A DNA stretch of 64,000 nt from Stomoxys calcitrans (taxonomy: Eukaryota; Arthropoda; Insecta; Diptera; Muscidae), in the NCBI RefSeq assembly GCF_963082655.1, contig NC_081554.1, positions 51,772,750-51,836,749 of the forward strand, read 5' to 3'. The notes below the pieces were generated by a model. It was not told the origin of the DNA and did no database searches. It saw nothing but the letters and a program-made list of their open reading frames with translations. Made by a program: the position numbers and the translations under genes. Below, in pieces: positions 11,132 to 22,049 of the stretch; the stretch's first letter is position 1, and each line of letters begins with the position of its first letter.

Positions 11132-11690
11132 CATATATGACAGCTACATCTAATGTCGAGAAGCAAGAGAAAATCCTTCCTGCCATATTTCGAGAAAATC
11201 GATTAACAAATGACCAATTGATTGCTATATTACTGCAAATCGGAAGAGAATATATTTATGAGAGCTATGTCTAAATCTGAACCGATTTCGAGCAAACTTT
11301 ATAGACATTGTGGAAGTCGTCGAGGAAAGCGTTGTACAAAATTTTGGGAAGATTGGGCAATAAATGCGCTTGTAGTAGCTCTAGGAGTGAAAATCGGGCG
11401 ATATATATACATGAGAGCTTTATCTAAATCTGAACCGTTTTCACCAGAAAAATTCACCAGTAATATCGAGAGTCATTAGAAAATCCTTCCTGACAAACTT
11501 CGAGATAATCGGTTAACAAATGACCTTTTTTTTGACTGCAAATCGGACTAACATATATATGGGAGCCATATCAAAATCTGAACCGATTTTTTCCAATTTC
11601 AATAGGCTTCGTCGCTAGGCCGAAAAACATGCCCACACCAAATTTGAAGGCGATCGGATGAAAATTGCGACCTGTAGTTTGTACACAAAT
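11132..11690. repeat. Degenerate tandem repeat of Helentron-like style
   Basis: AGAAAATCCTTCCTG recurs at about 11170 and about 11479. Each copy is followed by GATAATCG(G/A)TTAACAAATGA, and ATCTAAATCTGAACCG recurs at about 11270 and 11425. This resembles the minisatellite part of a Helentron-like element, but neither end can be seen. Confidence 0.5.
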
Positions 11691-12668
11691 TAACATTTTG
11701 CTTTTGAAAGGCATTTCTTAGTAAATTTAATTTTGAAATCCAAATGTGTTTTCTGTATTTCGATGGAAAAATAAATATAACACTTTCATTTAAGGGAAAT
11801 GCAAATAATATTGGAAATATTTTCCCCCGCCACACCGAAATTGCCTTGTTGAGATATAAACATAACATATTGAGTATGTGCCTACCTCAACTGTACCGAA
11901 GGACTCGTCAAAGCGAATCGTATCTTTTTGATGGCTATGCCATAAACCATTCAAGCTATTGGCATGTGCAAAATAAAACGAAAAAAAATTATTTTCAAGC
12001 GCATCAAAAATGTCTGAGCAAGGTGCTTCAGCTTTGAAATCGAGTGAGGCGCATGCTGCAAAATAAAGCCAAACAACCCAAAATTAATACAAAAACAAAA
12101 AAAAAAAAATAAAATTAATAAATGCAATTATATGTGAGATGTATGCATAGCAACGCGTTTCTTTCACTCTATTTGCCACCTGCAGCACAAAACTCAAAAC
12201 GGCTGATGGTTTGAAACTCAATTGCTGAGTTACAAACGTTACAAAATACGCTTCAATCAGCGTCAAGGGAAATGAATAGGCTCCAATTATATGAAGATGG
12301 CTGGGGAAAACGGTGTCATGTTTTTCACAAAACTCCTGCATGAATAGATCCAATCTGTTTGAATTTGAAAAGAGACTATCATGCCGTGATATGACGGAAT
12401 CACTAAAAAGCTATCATTCAAGACTGAATAGATGCTAGATTACTCTGTGTGAAGGGAAATATAAACAGGTATACTAGGGTGGGGCATCTTAAGGGGCACT
12501 TCGCGTTTCTGAGTCTGAGTCCACTAAAGCATACATCTACGGTGAAATACAATAACTAAAAACTCTCTGGTGCATCGCAAAAACATTAGAACACACCTTC
12601 AAGCAGTTTTGGCCTTGTTAGGGTGTATATTTTTCGTAAAAATATTGATAAACTAGTATGAACAATTT
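11691..12668. other. No gene recognised
   Basis: AT-rich DNA with an A-rich run at about 12096-12112. No convincing coding frame and no match to other window repeats. Confidence 0.4.
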
Positions 12669-12812
12669 AACAAGTAAAAAGGCATAAAGTTTGGCCGGGC
12701 CGAACTTTCCCACCACCTCGGGTATACATGTAAACCATTTTTCGTCACCATCGGTGACAATTGGATAACTTAAGCACCCAAATTCGGCACGGACACGGAG
12801 TGGTCTAATATA

Positions 12813-13049
12813 TTGGGTTGCCCAAAAAGTAATTGCGGATTTTTCATAAAGTTGGCGTTGACAAATTTTTTCACAGCTTGTGACTCTGTAATTGCATTCT
12901 TTCTTCTGTCAGTTATCAGCTGATACTTTTAGCTTGCTTTAGAAAAAAAGTGTAAAAAAAGTATATTTGATTAAAGTTCATTCTAAGTTTTATTAAAAAT
13001 GCATTTACTTTCTTTTAAAAAATCCGCAATTACTTTTTGGGCAACCCAA
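12813..13049 (-). mobile_element. Mariner-type MITE, 237 bp, inverted relative to the first copy
   Basis: Same terminal repeats and length as 10893-11129 but opposite orientation. TA lies at 12811-12812 and 13050-13051. The host Helentron reads TGGTCTAATA on one side and AAAAGTCCC on the other, so the MITE arrived after the Helentron. Confidence 0.9.
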
Positions 13050-13119
13050 TATAAAAGTCCCTATTCAATTTTGTCGAACAAAATATTGGTGTTTTTGGCA
13101 GCTTTGTCGAGATGTCGAG

Positions 13120-15130
13120 TCCCCTTATCGGTAAATTGGTCTATATGGCGGCTATATCTAAGTTTAGTCCGATCTAAACCGTATTTGGGTTGTATGTTAG
13201 GAGGCTTAAAGGTACCCACTGTTCCAAATTTCAGCGAAATCGTATGAAAAATAAATCATTTATGGGCATTAAACCCTTTATCGGGAGATCGGTCTATATG
13301 GCAGCTATATCTAAATATGAATCGATCTAGTCCATATTTAGGTCAGATGTCGGGAGGTTTAAAATAACCCACTGTTTTAAATTTCAGCGAAATCGGGTAA
13401 TAAATAAATTTTTTATGGTCTTTAGACCCTTTATCGGGAGATCGGTCTATATAGTAGCTATATCTAAATATAGTCCGATCTGAACCATATTTACGTCAGT
13501 TGTCGGGAAGCCTTAAACTACACAATGATTAAAATTTCAGCAAAATCGGACGAAAAATAAACTTTTTATGGGCATTAGACCCTCTATCAGGAGATCGGTC
13601 TATATGGCAGCTATATCTAAATATAGTCCGATCTGAACCATCTTTAGGTCAGATGTCGGAAGGTTTAAAATAACCCACTGTTGAAAATTTCAACGATCAA
13701 TTTCGGGTAATAAATAAAGCTTTTATGGTCTTTAGACCCTTTATCGGCAGATCGGTCTATATGGCAGCTATATCTAAATATGGACCGATCTAATCCATAT
13801 TTAGGTCAGATGTCGGAAGGCTTAAAGTAACCCACTATTGAAAATTTCAGTGAAATCGGGTAATAAATAAATCTTTTATGGTCTTTAGATCCTTTATCTT
13901 GAGATCGGCCTATATGGTAGCTATATCTAAATATAGTCCGATCTGAACCATATTTAGGTCAGATCTTGGGAGGTTTAAAATAACCCACTGTTTCAAATTT
14001 CAGCAAAATCGGACGATCAATAAAGTTTTTATGGGCATTAGACCCTCTATCGGGAGATCGGTCTATATGGCAGCTATATCTATATATAGTCCGATCTGAA
14101 CCATCTTTAGGCCAGATGTCGGAAGGTTTAAAATAACCCACTGTTGAAAATTGCAGCGAAATCGGGTAATAAATAAAGCTTTTATGGTCTTTAGACCCTC
14201 TATGGGGAGATCGGTCTATATGGCAGCTATATCTAAATATAGTCCGATCTGAACCATATTTAGGTCAGATGTCGGGAGGTTTAAAATAACTCACTGTTTT
14301 AAATTTCAACGATCAATTTCGGGTAATAAATAAAGCTTTTATGGTCTTTAGACCCTTTATCGGCAGATCGGTCTATGTGGCAGCTATATCTAAATATGGA
14401 CCGATCTAATCCATATTTAGGTCAGATGTCGGAAGGCTTAAAGTAACCCACTATTGAAAATTTCAGTGAAATCGGGTAATAAATAAATCTTTTATGGTCT
14501 TTAGATCCTTTATCTTGAGATCGGCCTATATGGTAGCTATATCTAAATATAGTCCGATCTGAACCATATTTAGGTCAGATCTTGGGAGGTTTAAAATAAC
14601 CCACTGTTTCAAATTTCAGCAAAATCGGACGAACAATAAAGTTTTTATGGGCATTAGACCCTCTATCGGGAGATCGGTCTATATGGCAGCTATATCTATA
14701 TATAGTCCGACCTGAACCATATTTAGGTCAGATATCGGGAGGTTTAAAATAACCCACTGTTGAAAATTGCAGCGAAATCGGGTAATAAATAAAGCTTTTA
14801 TGGTCTTTAGACCCTCTATGGGGAGATCGGTCTATATGGCAGCTATATCTAAATATAGTCCGATCTGAATCATATTTAGGTAAGATGTCGGGAGGTTTAA
14901 AATAACCCACTGTTTTAAATTTCAACGAAATCGGGTAACAAATAAAGCTTCTATGAGCTTTGGTCCTTTATCGGGAGATCGGTCTATATGGCAGCTATAT
15001 ATAAATATGGATCGATCTAGTCCATATTTAGGTCAGATGTCGAAAGGCTTAAAGTAACCCACTGCTGAAAATTTCAGCGAAATCGGGTAATAAATAAAGC
15101 TTTTATGGTCTTTAGACCCTTTATCGAAAA
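13120..15130 (-). repeat. 154-bp tandem array with 616-bp higher-order repeat
   Basis: About 13 units, each containing GGTCTATATGGCAGCTATAT, a TAGTCCGATCTGAACCATAT-type block, GGTTTAAAATAACCCACTG and AATCGGGTAATAAATAAAG. A marker variant, CAACGATCAA, is at 13691 and again at 14307, exactly 616 bp apart (four units). The flanking units also match in order, including TAGATCCTTTATCTTGAGAT at both places. This shows block duplication on top of unit-by-unit expansion. Confidence 0.85.
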
Positions 15131-15618
15131 ATCGGTCTATATAGCACCTATATCCAAATATGGTCCGATTTGGCCCGTTCAAGAACTTAACCAGCGTTCA
15201 TCAAAAAGACGTATCTGTGCCAAATTTCAGCTCATTATCTCAATTTCTGAAGGATCTAGAGTGATTACAACAGACGGACAGGCGGGCAGACGGACAGACA
15301 CACGGACATCGTTAAATCGTCTTAGAATTTTACAACGATTCGAAATATATACACTTTGTAGGGTCGGAAATTGATATTTCGATGTGTTGCAAACGGTATG
15401 ACTAAATGAATATACCCCCTATCCTACGAAAAAAGGAAATTTATCAACATTTTCACGAAAAATTTGCACCTTCGCAAGGACAAAACTGCCTGAAGGAGTA
15501 TTCCAATGCTTTTGAGATGTACTAAAGAGCCCTTAACTATTGTCTTGGCTACACTTTTTATCTTAGCATTGGATCGAAAATCTCAATGGTTTGGCTGCTA
15601 AATCCTAAAATAACTAAA

Positions 15619-16576
15619 AACAAGTAAAAGCGTGCCAAGTTCGGCCGGGCCGAATTTTGGGAACCCACCCCCATGAATTTTGCTAAAAAATATGGGAGCT
15701 GTATTGGGTTATAGACCGATTTGGACCGTACTTGGTGCAGTTGTTGGAAGTCTCAAAAGAACTTCATGTGCAAAATTTCAGCCCAATCGGATGAAAATTG
15801 AGGCTTCAAGGGGCTTAAGAAGTCAAATCGGGAGATCGGTTTATATGGGAGCTATATCAGGTTATAGACCGATTCGGAACGTACTTGGCACAGTTGTTGG
15901 AAGTCATAATAGAACACAATGTTCAAAATTTTAGCCGAATCGGACAAAAATTTCGGCTACCAGGAACTGAAGATGTCAAATCGGGAGATCGGTTTATATG
16001 GGAGGTTCTCGACCGATTTAAACGGTACTTGGCACAGTTGTTGGAAGTCAAAACGAAACTTCATGTGCAAAATTTCAGCCAAATCGAACAAAAATTGCGG
16101 CTTCCAGGGGCTCAAGACGTCAAATCGGGAGATGGGCTTATATGGAAGCTATATCAGGTTATAGACCGATTCGGACCGTACTTGACACATTTGTTGGAAG
16201 TCATAATAGAACATAATGTTCAAAATTTCAGCCAAATCGGATGGAAATTGAGGCTTCCAGGGGCTCACGAAGTCAAATCGGGAGATCGGTTTATACAGGA
16301 GCTATATCTAAATCTGAACCGTATGGCTTATTTGCAATCCCCAACGACCTACATCGATATTAAGTATCTGTGCAAAATTTCAAGAGGCTAGCTTTACGCT
16401 TTCGACCACAATCGCGATTTCGACAGACGGACGGACGGACATGGCTAGATCGAATCAGAATATCGAGACGATCCAGACTATACATACTTTATGGGGTCCC
16501 AGATCAATATTTCGAGATGTTACAAACGGAATGACTAAATTAGTATAGTCCCCTTCTTATGGTGGTGAGTATAAAA
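15619..16576 (-). mobile_element. Helentron/DINE-1-like element, A family
   Basis: The 3' end is AACAAGTAAAAGCGTGCCAA with hairpin TTCGGCCGGGCCGAA at about 15640. Units of about 160 bp contain GACCGATT(T/C)GGACCGTACTT, TTGGAAGTC and AATTTCAGCC. The 5' block ends ACGGACGGACATGGCTAGAT, ATACATACTTTATGGGG and TATGGTGGTGAGTATAAAA. It is complete or nearly so. The tail has diverged to ACCCACCCCCATG. Confidence 0.8.
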
Positions 16577-16974
16577 ATGTGGCAAAAGTCTGAGAAAGAA
16601 TTGCAAGTCAAAATCTGCACGCTTTTTTCCTCACTACAATCCCAACTATAAGAAAGGCAAAGGGCCCATCAAAATTTCTTTACTTCCATACGAATCGCCC
16701 TACCCTTATGTATACAATGTATGAATAGATAGGGTGATAAAAACTTTAAGCTTTTTGCATAAATGTATTACACCATAAGAGGAGAGTGATAGTTTAAAAT
16801 TTTTGCGTGCAACCATTAAGCCAACATTAAATTTTATATTAAGCTTGAAAAATTCACTAGGCTAGGTTACGTTGAAAAGAGAGTGCGGATGTTAATCCGC
16901 TCTATGCTACTATGGGCATACAGCTAAGTCAGCAATCGGCTTGTTCTGCGATGTAAATACTATAAAGTAACAAA
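16577..16974. other. No gene recognised
   Basis: Short AT-rich spacer between a Helentron-like element and a SINE. No coding or repeat signal. Confidence 0.4.
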
Positions 16975-17265
16975 TTTTGCCCATGAACATTCCACTAAGG
17001 AACAGGGGCAAACTGCAGTGCAGTCCGATTCAAGTTTTAAGCTCAATGATAAGGGGCTTCCTTTTTATAGCCAAGTCCGAACGGCGTGCCGCAGTGCGAC
17101 ACCTCTTTGGAGAGAAGTTTTACATGGCATAGTATCTCACAAATGTTCCCAGCATTAGGAGGGGATAACTACCACTGAAAATATTTTCTAATGGTCTCGC
17201 CAGGATTCAAACCCAGGCGTTCAACGTCACAGGCGGACATGCTAACCTCTGGGCTACGATGGCCT
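16975..17265 (-). mobile_element. tRNA-derived SINE, full-length copy
   Basis: Reverse orientation. The tail is at 16975 (AATTTTGCCCATGAACATTC) and the tRNA-like head ends near 17265 (GGGCTACGATGGCC). The inverted B box GGATTCAAACCC is near 17200-17211. The body has AAGCTCAATGATAAGG, GTGCCGCAGTGCGACACCTC and ACATGGCATAGTATCTCACA. It is followed at once by a LOA-like 3' fragment in the same orientation. Confidence 0.85.
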
Positions 17266-17274
17266 TCGGTACTA

Positions 17275-17445
17275 AAGAGTATAAACTTTTATTTGTTTTC
17301 CATACAACGCCCCGAAGTTGATTCATGTCTGGTATTGTGTCCCCACCTAAGTACCGCTGTCTTTTGACAGCGAAAGCTGGGCCATGGCATTGGAAATGGT
17401 CCAACGTCTCATCATCTTCCCCACATACCGTAACGACAGGTTTCC
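17275..17445 (-). pseudogene. LOA-like LINE 3'-end fragment
   Basis: Minus-strand match to the 3' end of the LINE at 6486-8215: TCATCATCTTCC, GTCTGGTATTGTGTCCCCAC and the tail ATACTCTTTAGTACC-like sequence. It encodes the end of the C-terminal zinc-knuckle region (CHGPAFAVKRQRYLGGDTIP). Severely 5'-truncated, as is common for LINEs. Confidence 0.7.
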
Positions 17446-17585
17446 CTTAGGATTCGTCACAGAAATTAATTGATTTTGAGACAGAAAGAGAAAGAGAGAG
17501 AGAGGGCTGGTTCTAAATTAGTATGAGATGACTTAAGGCTCCTTATTTGAGGAGAGAAAAGCGTACATCTGTAAGGCGTTGATCC

Positions 17586-19060
17586 AGACTTCCGTGACAT
17601 GTGGGTAGACGGGTTTCCGAGGGTGTGCTGAGATTGGTGATAGAGACCTTGGTAAGTACTCTTACCTCGGGGATGCCTCTCTCGGGGGTGGCTCTCTCGG
17701 GGGTGCCTCTCTCCTTATTTGTAAGGCGTTGATCCAGACTTCCGTGACATGTGGGTAGACGGGTCTTCCGAGGGTGTGCTGAGATTGGTGATAGAGACCT
17801 TGGTAAGTACTCTAACCTCGGGGGTGCCTCTCTCGATGGATTAGCAGTTGTACTCGTGGGGATGCCGGAGAAAAAGACCTTGGTAAGTTCTCTAGTAAGG
17901 ACTCGGAAAGGGAGCGGGTTTCTGGGGGAATTAGGGTTGGATGCCCCAACGCGAGATCTTAATAAGTACTTTCGCGGGGATTAAGAGGAAAACTACGGCA
18001 AGAGACATTAGTAAGTACACAAGCAAGGACTAGGAGAAAAACTACGGCAAGAGACCTTAGTAAGTACTGAAACAAGGACGAGGAGAAAATTTACGCCAAG
18101 AGACCTCAGTAAGTACTCAAGCAAAGACGAGGAGGAAAACAACGGTAAGAATTTTACCAGGATTCTACAGTATAGCCAGAAGACCGTGGTAAGTACTCCA
18201 GCAAGGATAAGATACCATTTCATTAGAATATTCGTACTTATGGTTGTCCGATATTCACAGTTTGGTCTTCCTGTGGTGTCATGAGATTGGTGATAGAGAC
18301 CTTTGTAAGTACTCTCACCACGGGGATGCCTCTCTCGGTGGATTCACAGTTATACACCCGGCGATGTCGGAGAAAAAGACCTTGGTAAGTACTCTAGTAA
18401 GGACTCGATAAGGGAGCGGGTTTCTGTGGGAATTAGGGTTGGATGCCACAACGCGAGATCTTTATAAGTACTCTCGCGGGGACTAGGAGGAAAACTACGG
18501 CAAGAGACCTTAGCAAGTACTCAAGCAAGGACGAGAAGGAAATATTTTGGAACGACGTAAATTTCTAAGACGATTTAACGATGTCTGTGTGTCTGTCCGT
18601 CCATCTGTTGTAATCAATCTACAGCCTTCAAAAATTGAGATATTGGTCCAGGCTTCCTTGACATGTGCGTAGACCGGTCTTCCAGTGGTGTCCTGAGATT
18701 GATGATAGAGACCTTGGTAAGTACTCTAACCACGGGGGTACTCGGTGGATTCACAGTTGCACTCTCGGGGATGTCGGAGAAAGAGACTTTGGTAAGGACT
18801 CGGAAAGGGTGGGAGTTTCTATGGGAATTAGGGTTGGATGCCACAACGCGAGATCTTAATAAGTACTCTGGCGTGGACTAGGAGGAAAACTACGGCAAGA
18901 GACCTCAGTAACTACTCAAGCAAAGACGAGATGGAAAACTACGGCAAGAGACCTCAGTAACTACTCAAGCAAGGACGAGGAGGAAAACTACGGTAAGGAT
19001 TTTACCAGGATTCTACAGGATAGCCCGGAGACCTGGTAAGTACTCCTACAAGAATAAGCT
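17586..19060 (+). repeat. Complex tandem array rich in GTAAGTACT motifs
   Basis: Nested repeats. GAGATTGGTGATAGAGACC starts at 17630, 17781 and 18283, with a one-base variant at 18695. A shorter unit of about 49-54 bp (GGAGGAAAACTACGGCAAGA, GACCT(T/C)AGTAAGTACTCAAG) repeats between 17985-18130, 18480-18540 and 18875-19000. GTAAGTACT or a close variant occurs roughly 15 times, always on the plus strand. The segments TTTTACCAGGATTCTACAG near 18150 and 19005 resemble splice acceptors. Overlapping frames are repeat translations, not genes. A GA-rich tract precedes it at 17485-17505. Confidence 0.75.
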
Positions 19061-19236
19061 ACGATTTTATCAGAATATTCGTACTCATCGTTGTCCGATG
19101 TTCACTGTTTCGTTTCTACGCACTGACTGTCTTCCTTTAATACTCATCACCAGCCACGTGTTGTATAGACGTCACGAAAACTATTGCTGATTGGAGTTAC
19201 AGCAACAACATCTCCAGCAATGGTAGAGATATGCCG

Positions 19237-19474
19237 TCGCACAGTGGGATGGAAAAAATTGGAAATAAGTCTGCCATATACACTGGATAACACCTCAGCT
19301 ATAACCATGTAAAAATCTATCTGTTGCAATATGACAGACTTATTTCCAATTTTTTTTCATCCCACTTTGCGTATAAACTGGATAACACCTCAGCTATAAG
19401 CATGAAAAATTTCATGAAGATATCTCCATCCGTCCCAAAATGGCAGACTTATTTTTTCCCATCCCACTGTGCGT
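19237..19474. mobile_element. Foldback/MITE-like element with inner inverted repeats
   Basis: Outer inverted ends: CGCACAGTGGGATGG at 19237 and CCATCCCACTGTGCG at about 19460-19474. An inner inverted partner lies at 19335-19371 (CAGACTTATTTCCAATTTTT, then CATCCCACTTTGCG), matching the left arm CAATTGG/AAATAAGTCTG-type sequence. TGGATAACACCTCAGCTATA occurs twice, at about 19284 and about 19379. No transposase frame. No target duplication that I can be sure of. Confidence 0.5.
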
Positions 19475-19587
19475 CGTTGTTTTGTTATTGTTGCCTAACG
19501 GTACATAACAATGAATTCCTTAAAACAAACTAAAAGAATATTTCAATGGTGTGACCGAAAATGAATATGACGATTTCCGCCATTACA

Positions 19588-22030
19588 ATACCCTACACAT
19601 GCGATCACTTACCACACCTGTTTTGCATAAATGGGCTCGTAGTCCCATGTGCCCCGTTAGGATACCAAAGGCTATACTGACCTCCTTATTTTATTTTACT
19701 AACAGCCTCGTCTTCTCACTATCCAGATCATCCCATATAATTATCCTCGTCCAACCTATCGTTTCGATGTTGCACAGTGTTCGCCCTTAACTCGGATTGC
19801 CTCAACCCAAAAGATTTCGGTTGAACCAAGTTTATCGACAGCAGTCTTTTGGCCTTCACAGCCAAATCGTCTGCTCTCTAATTCCCACTTTTTCCGCTAT
19901 GGCTCGGCACCCAAAGGAAGCGGATCGTGCTATCCTCAGAGAAGGCGTTAATCGCACTCTAACACTCTAAGACTTCGTGACCTTACCGTCTGGGCTGTTG
20001 TTGCCCTGATGGCCAGTTTCATGTACGTAAAAATGTTCACACACAACGTCTTCGCGTTAACACTACACTTCGTCACGCGTTCCCTGATCGCACGGATCTC
20101 CGCCTGCTGGACCGTATTGTGGTCAGGCAGTCTAAATCAAATCTCATTACCTGGGTTCTAACTGTAGACCCTCGCGACCACTCTGTAATTTAGCTTTTAT
20201 CGATCTGTGTAGCATTAACTTCCAGATGGCAATACCAGAGTTTTATCAGTCCAAGGGTGTGTCGATGGCACTTCAAACGTCGTCTCAGGTAGCCGACGAT
20301 AGGAAACCTGGAAGGAAGGTAAGAGGCTTCAGTCCATTCCTTCCAGGTTTCCTATCGTCACCTCGATTACACCGCGATGGCATGAGCTGCTCCCATCCTC
20401 AATCCATTCTTCCATCGCCTTAAGCCTTATAGCAGCAGTGGCTGATTCACACTTAATATGTATGTTTATGGGTCGAATATCCATAATAGTCTCCAGTGCC
20501 CTAGTGGGCGTAGTCTTCATGGCTTCACCTATGCCAAGACAATATGTTCCCTGAACTTGTTGTATTGTCCTTATGTTTTACTCTTTCTCCATCCCAGTTT
20601 ACCAAACTACTTAGGCGTAAGTAAGTATTGGTCTTATCACGCTCATGTAGAGCGAATGGACTATCCCCGGACTCAGGCCCCACTTTGAACCTAACACCCA
20701 TCAACATAACGCTGAGCATCAATGTGCCTCCCGGCACGGGATAGCTGCGAGAATCACACAGGCTGGGATTTAGAGGTCCGATCTGTGTGGTGCCCATAGC
20801 CGTCACGAGAGAGCTCGCTTAGCTGCGAGCTACCGGGCTTATCCACAGGTTGTGGATAGTGGAATGCTTCATAGCAATGTCAGTCACAGACAATCAGCGG
20901 TATCGAGTGGAGAGTCTTAGTGAGAGGCGGCATGGGCTCTTACATACGTATTAAGTGCCTATGATGATCGATACGATAAGGTGAGTTATTGGCGCCTTTA
21001 AATAACCAATGGCCACTATGTTCCAGCAACGATCAGTTATTTGGATCGGAAAGAGCTTGCTCACTGATAGGAGATTGGCGAAAATCCCCACCTACAACAA
21101 CAACAACATATGTGAGACTTCTCGGTACGCTCCTGAACATGACACTACCATTTAAGTTTGCTGTCCAAGATCACTCCTAAGTATTTAACCTTTTCACATA
21201 TCGAAATCGTTGCATTGAGGGAACGTAGTACGTTAAATTGGCCCACCTTTGTCTTCCACGTAGACAGGCAGACTTCAGACTTATCTGGGTTAAATTAAGA
21301 CTCCAGGGTCTAGCCCAGTCGTGTGTCATCTCCAGGCCGATTCGAATCCTTGCCCCCCAGTAGTGTTGTAACATCATCTGCGATGGTGATCACCCATGGG
21401 ATTGGCGATAAAATGCCCCCCTTTGGTGTGCCCTGTGCTATTTTCTCCCCTATATTTACGTCATGGAACCAATAATTTATCCATTTGTCTCTTGCCATAT
21501 CATTTATCCAGTCTTTAAGGACCCTGTCTACCCCGCACTAGTCTAAGATTTGAGTCGGGTTGTCGGTCCGCAGATTGTTAAAAGCCCCCTAGATGTCACT
21601 GCATACCGCCAATATGTACGTCTTGGCATCCAAGGTTTCTTCCCATGACATGGAATGCTGTTTGTATTTGGGCAGTTTGATGGATGTCCCACTATTTATC
21701 ATGGTATTTACAATACTTTCCATGGTTTTGAGTAGGAAGGAAGTAAGGCTGCAGGCTTTTGGTGTTGCAAAAATTACCTTGCCGGGCTTGGGTATAAATA
21801 CCACTCTTGCCTCCTGCAAGCATTTCAGAGTATATGTAAGCCTTAGGTATGTTGCGAAAATAGTGGCCAGATGGGGCACCAGTTAGCCGGTCTCAAAATG
21901 TCCTTCGTTGTCTCTGTTCTCACTGACATCTACTAACATCTCAGTTTGGACATGGCGTCGTTGTGCCGCTCTGATAATCTTATTGTATTCCAGGCGCCCA
22001 ATAAACTTCCGCTTTTTTACGACGCACAGT
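19588..22030 (-). pseudogene. LOA-like non-LTR retrotransposon relic
   Basis: Minus-strand element from the linker near 22020 (AAAAGCGGAAGTTTATTGG) to the 3' region near 19590. RT stretches are FATYLRLTYTLKCLQEARVV and TPKACSLTSFLLKTMESIV (21700-21830), the GTPKGGILSP box (about 21400-21430) and KYLGVILDSKLKW (about 21150-21190). RNase H pieces lie between 19980 and 20160. An insertion of about 400 bp at 20706-21110 splits the RT thumb region. Many stops and frameshifts; inactive. Same family as the copy at 4701-8215. Confidence 0.8.
20706..21110 (+). mobile_element. Unclassified insertion with CAA-repeat tail
   Basis: The host LINE reads RT sequence up to ERTEKSH (minus, near 21115) and resumes near 20710 with sequence aligned to TATGTAGACAGGCCGTAGG of the intact copy. 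The DNA between does not fit the LINE. It begins near CGCTGAGCATCAATGTGCCT and ends CCTACAACAACAACAACATA. A simple CAA tail suggests a SINE or a short LINE 3' end on the plus strand. No Pol III boxes are convincing. Confidence 0.45.
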
Positions 22031-22049
22031 GGGAGAAAATCGACAAAAT

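Larger units (their letters stand above)
12669..15428 (-). mobile_element. Large Helentron/DINE-1-like element, B family
   Basis: Reverse orientation. The 3' end is AACAAGTAAAAAGGCATAAA, then the hairpin TTGGCCGGGCCGAA and CCCACCACCTCGGGTATA. The 5' block near 15270-15420 carries GACGGACAGGCGGGCAGACG, ATATATACACTTTGTAGGG and TTGCAAACGGTATGACTAAA. Its last bases (the TATACCCACCACC start) are truncated at about 15428. A MITE is inserted at 12813-13049. The core is a long 154-bp array, annotated separately. Non-coding. Confidence 0.8.

Noticed and set aside
15885..16391. 168-codon open frame
   Set aside because: It lies entirely in Helentron minisatellite units and its repeats (EVKTKLHVQNFSQIEQKLRL type) mirror DNA repeats. 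Similar frames at 25446-25919 and 42080-42316 come from the same unit.
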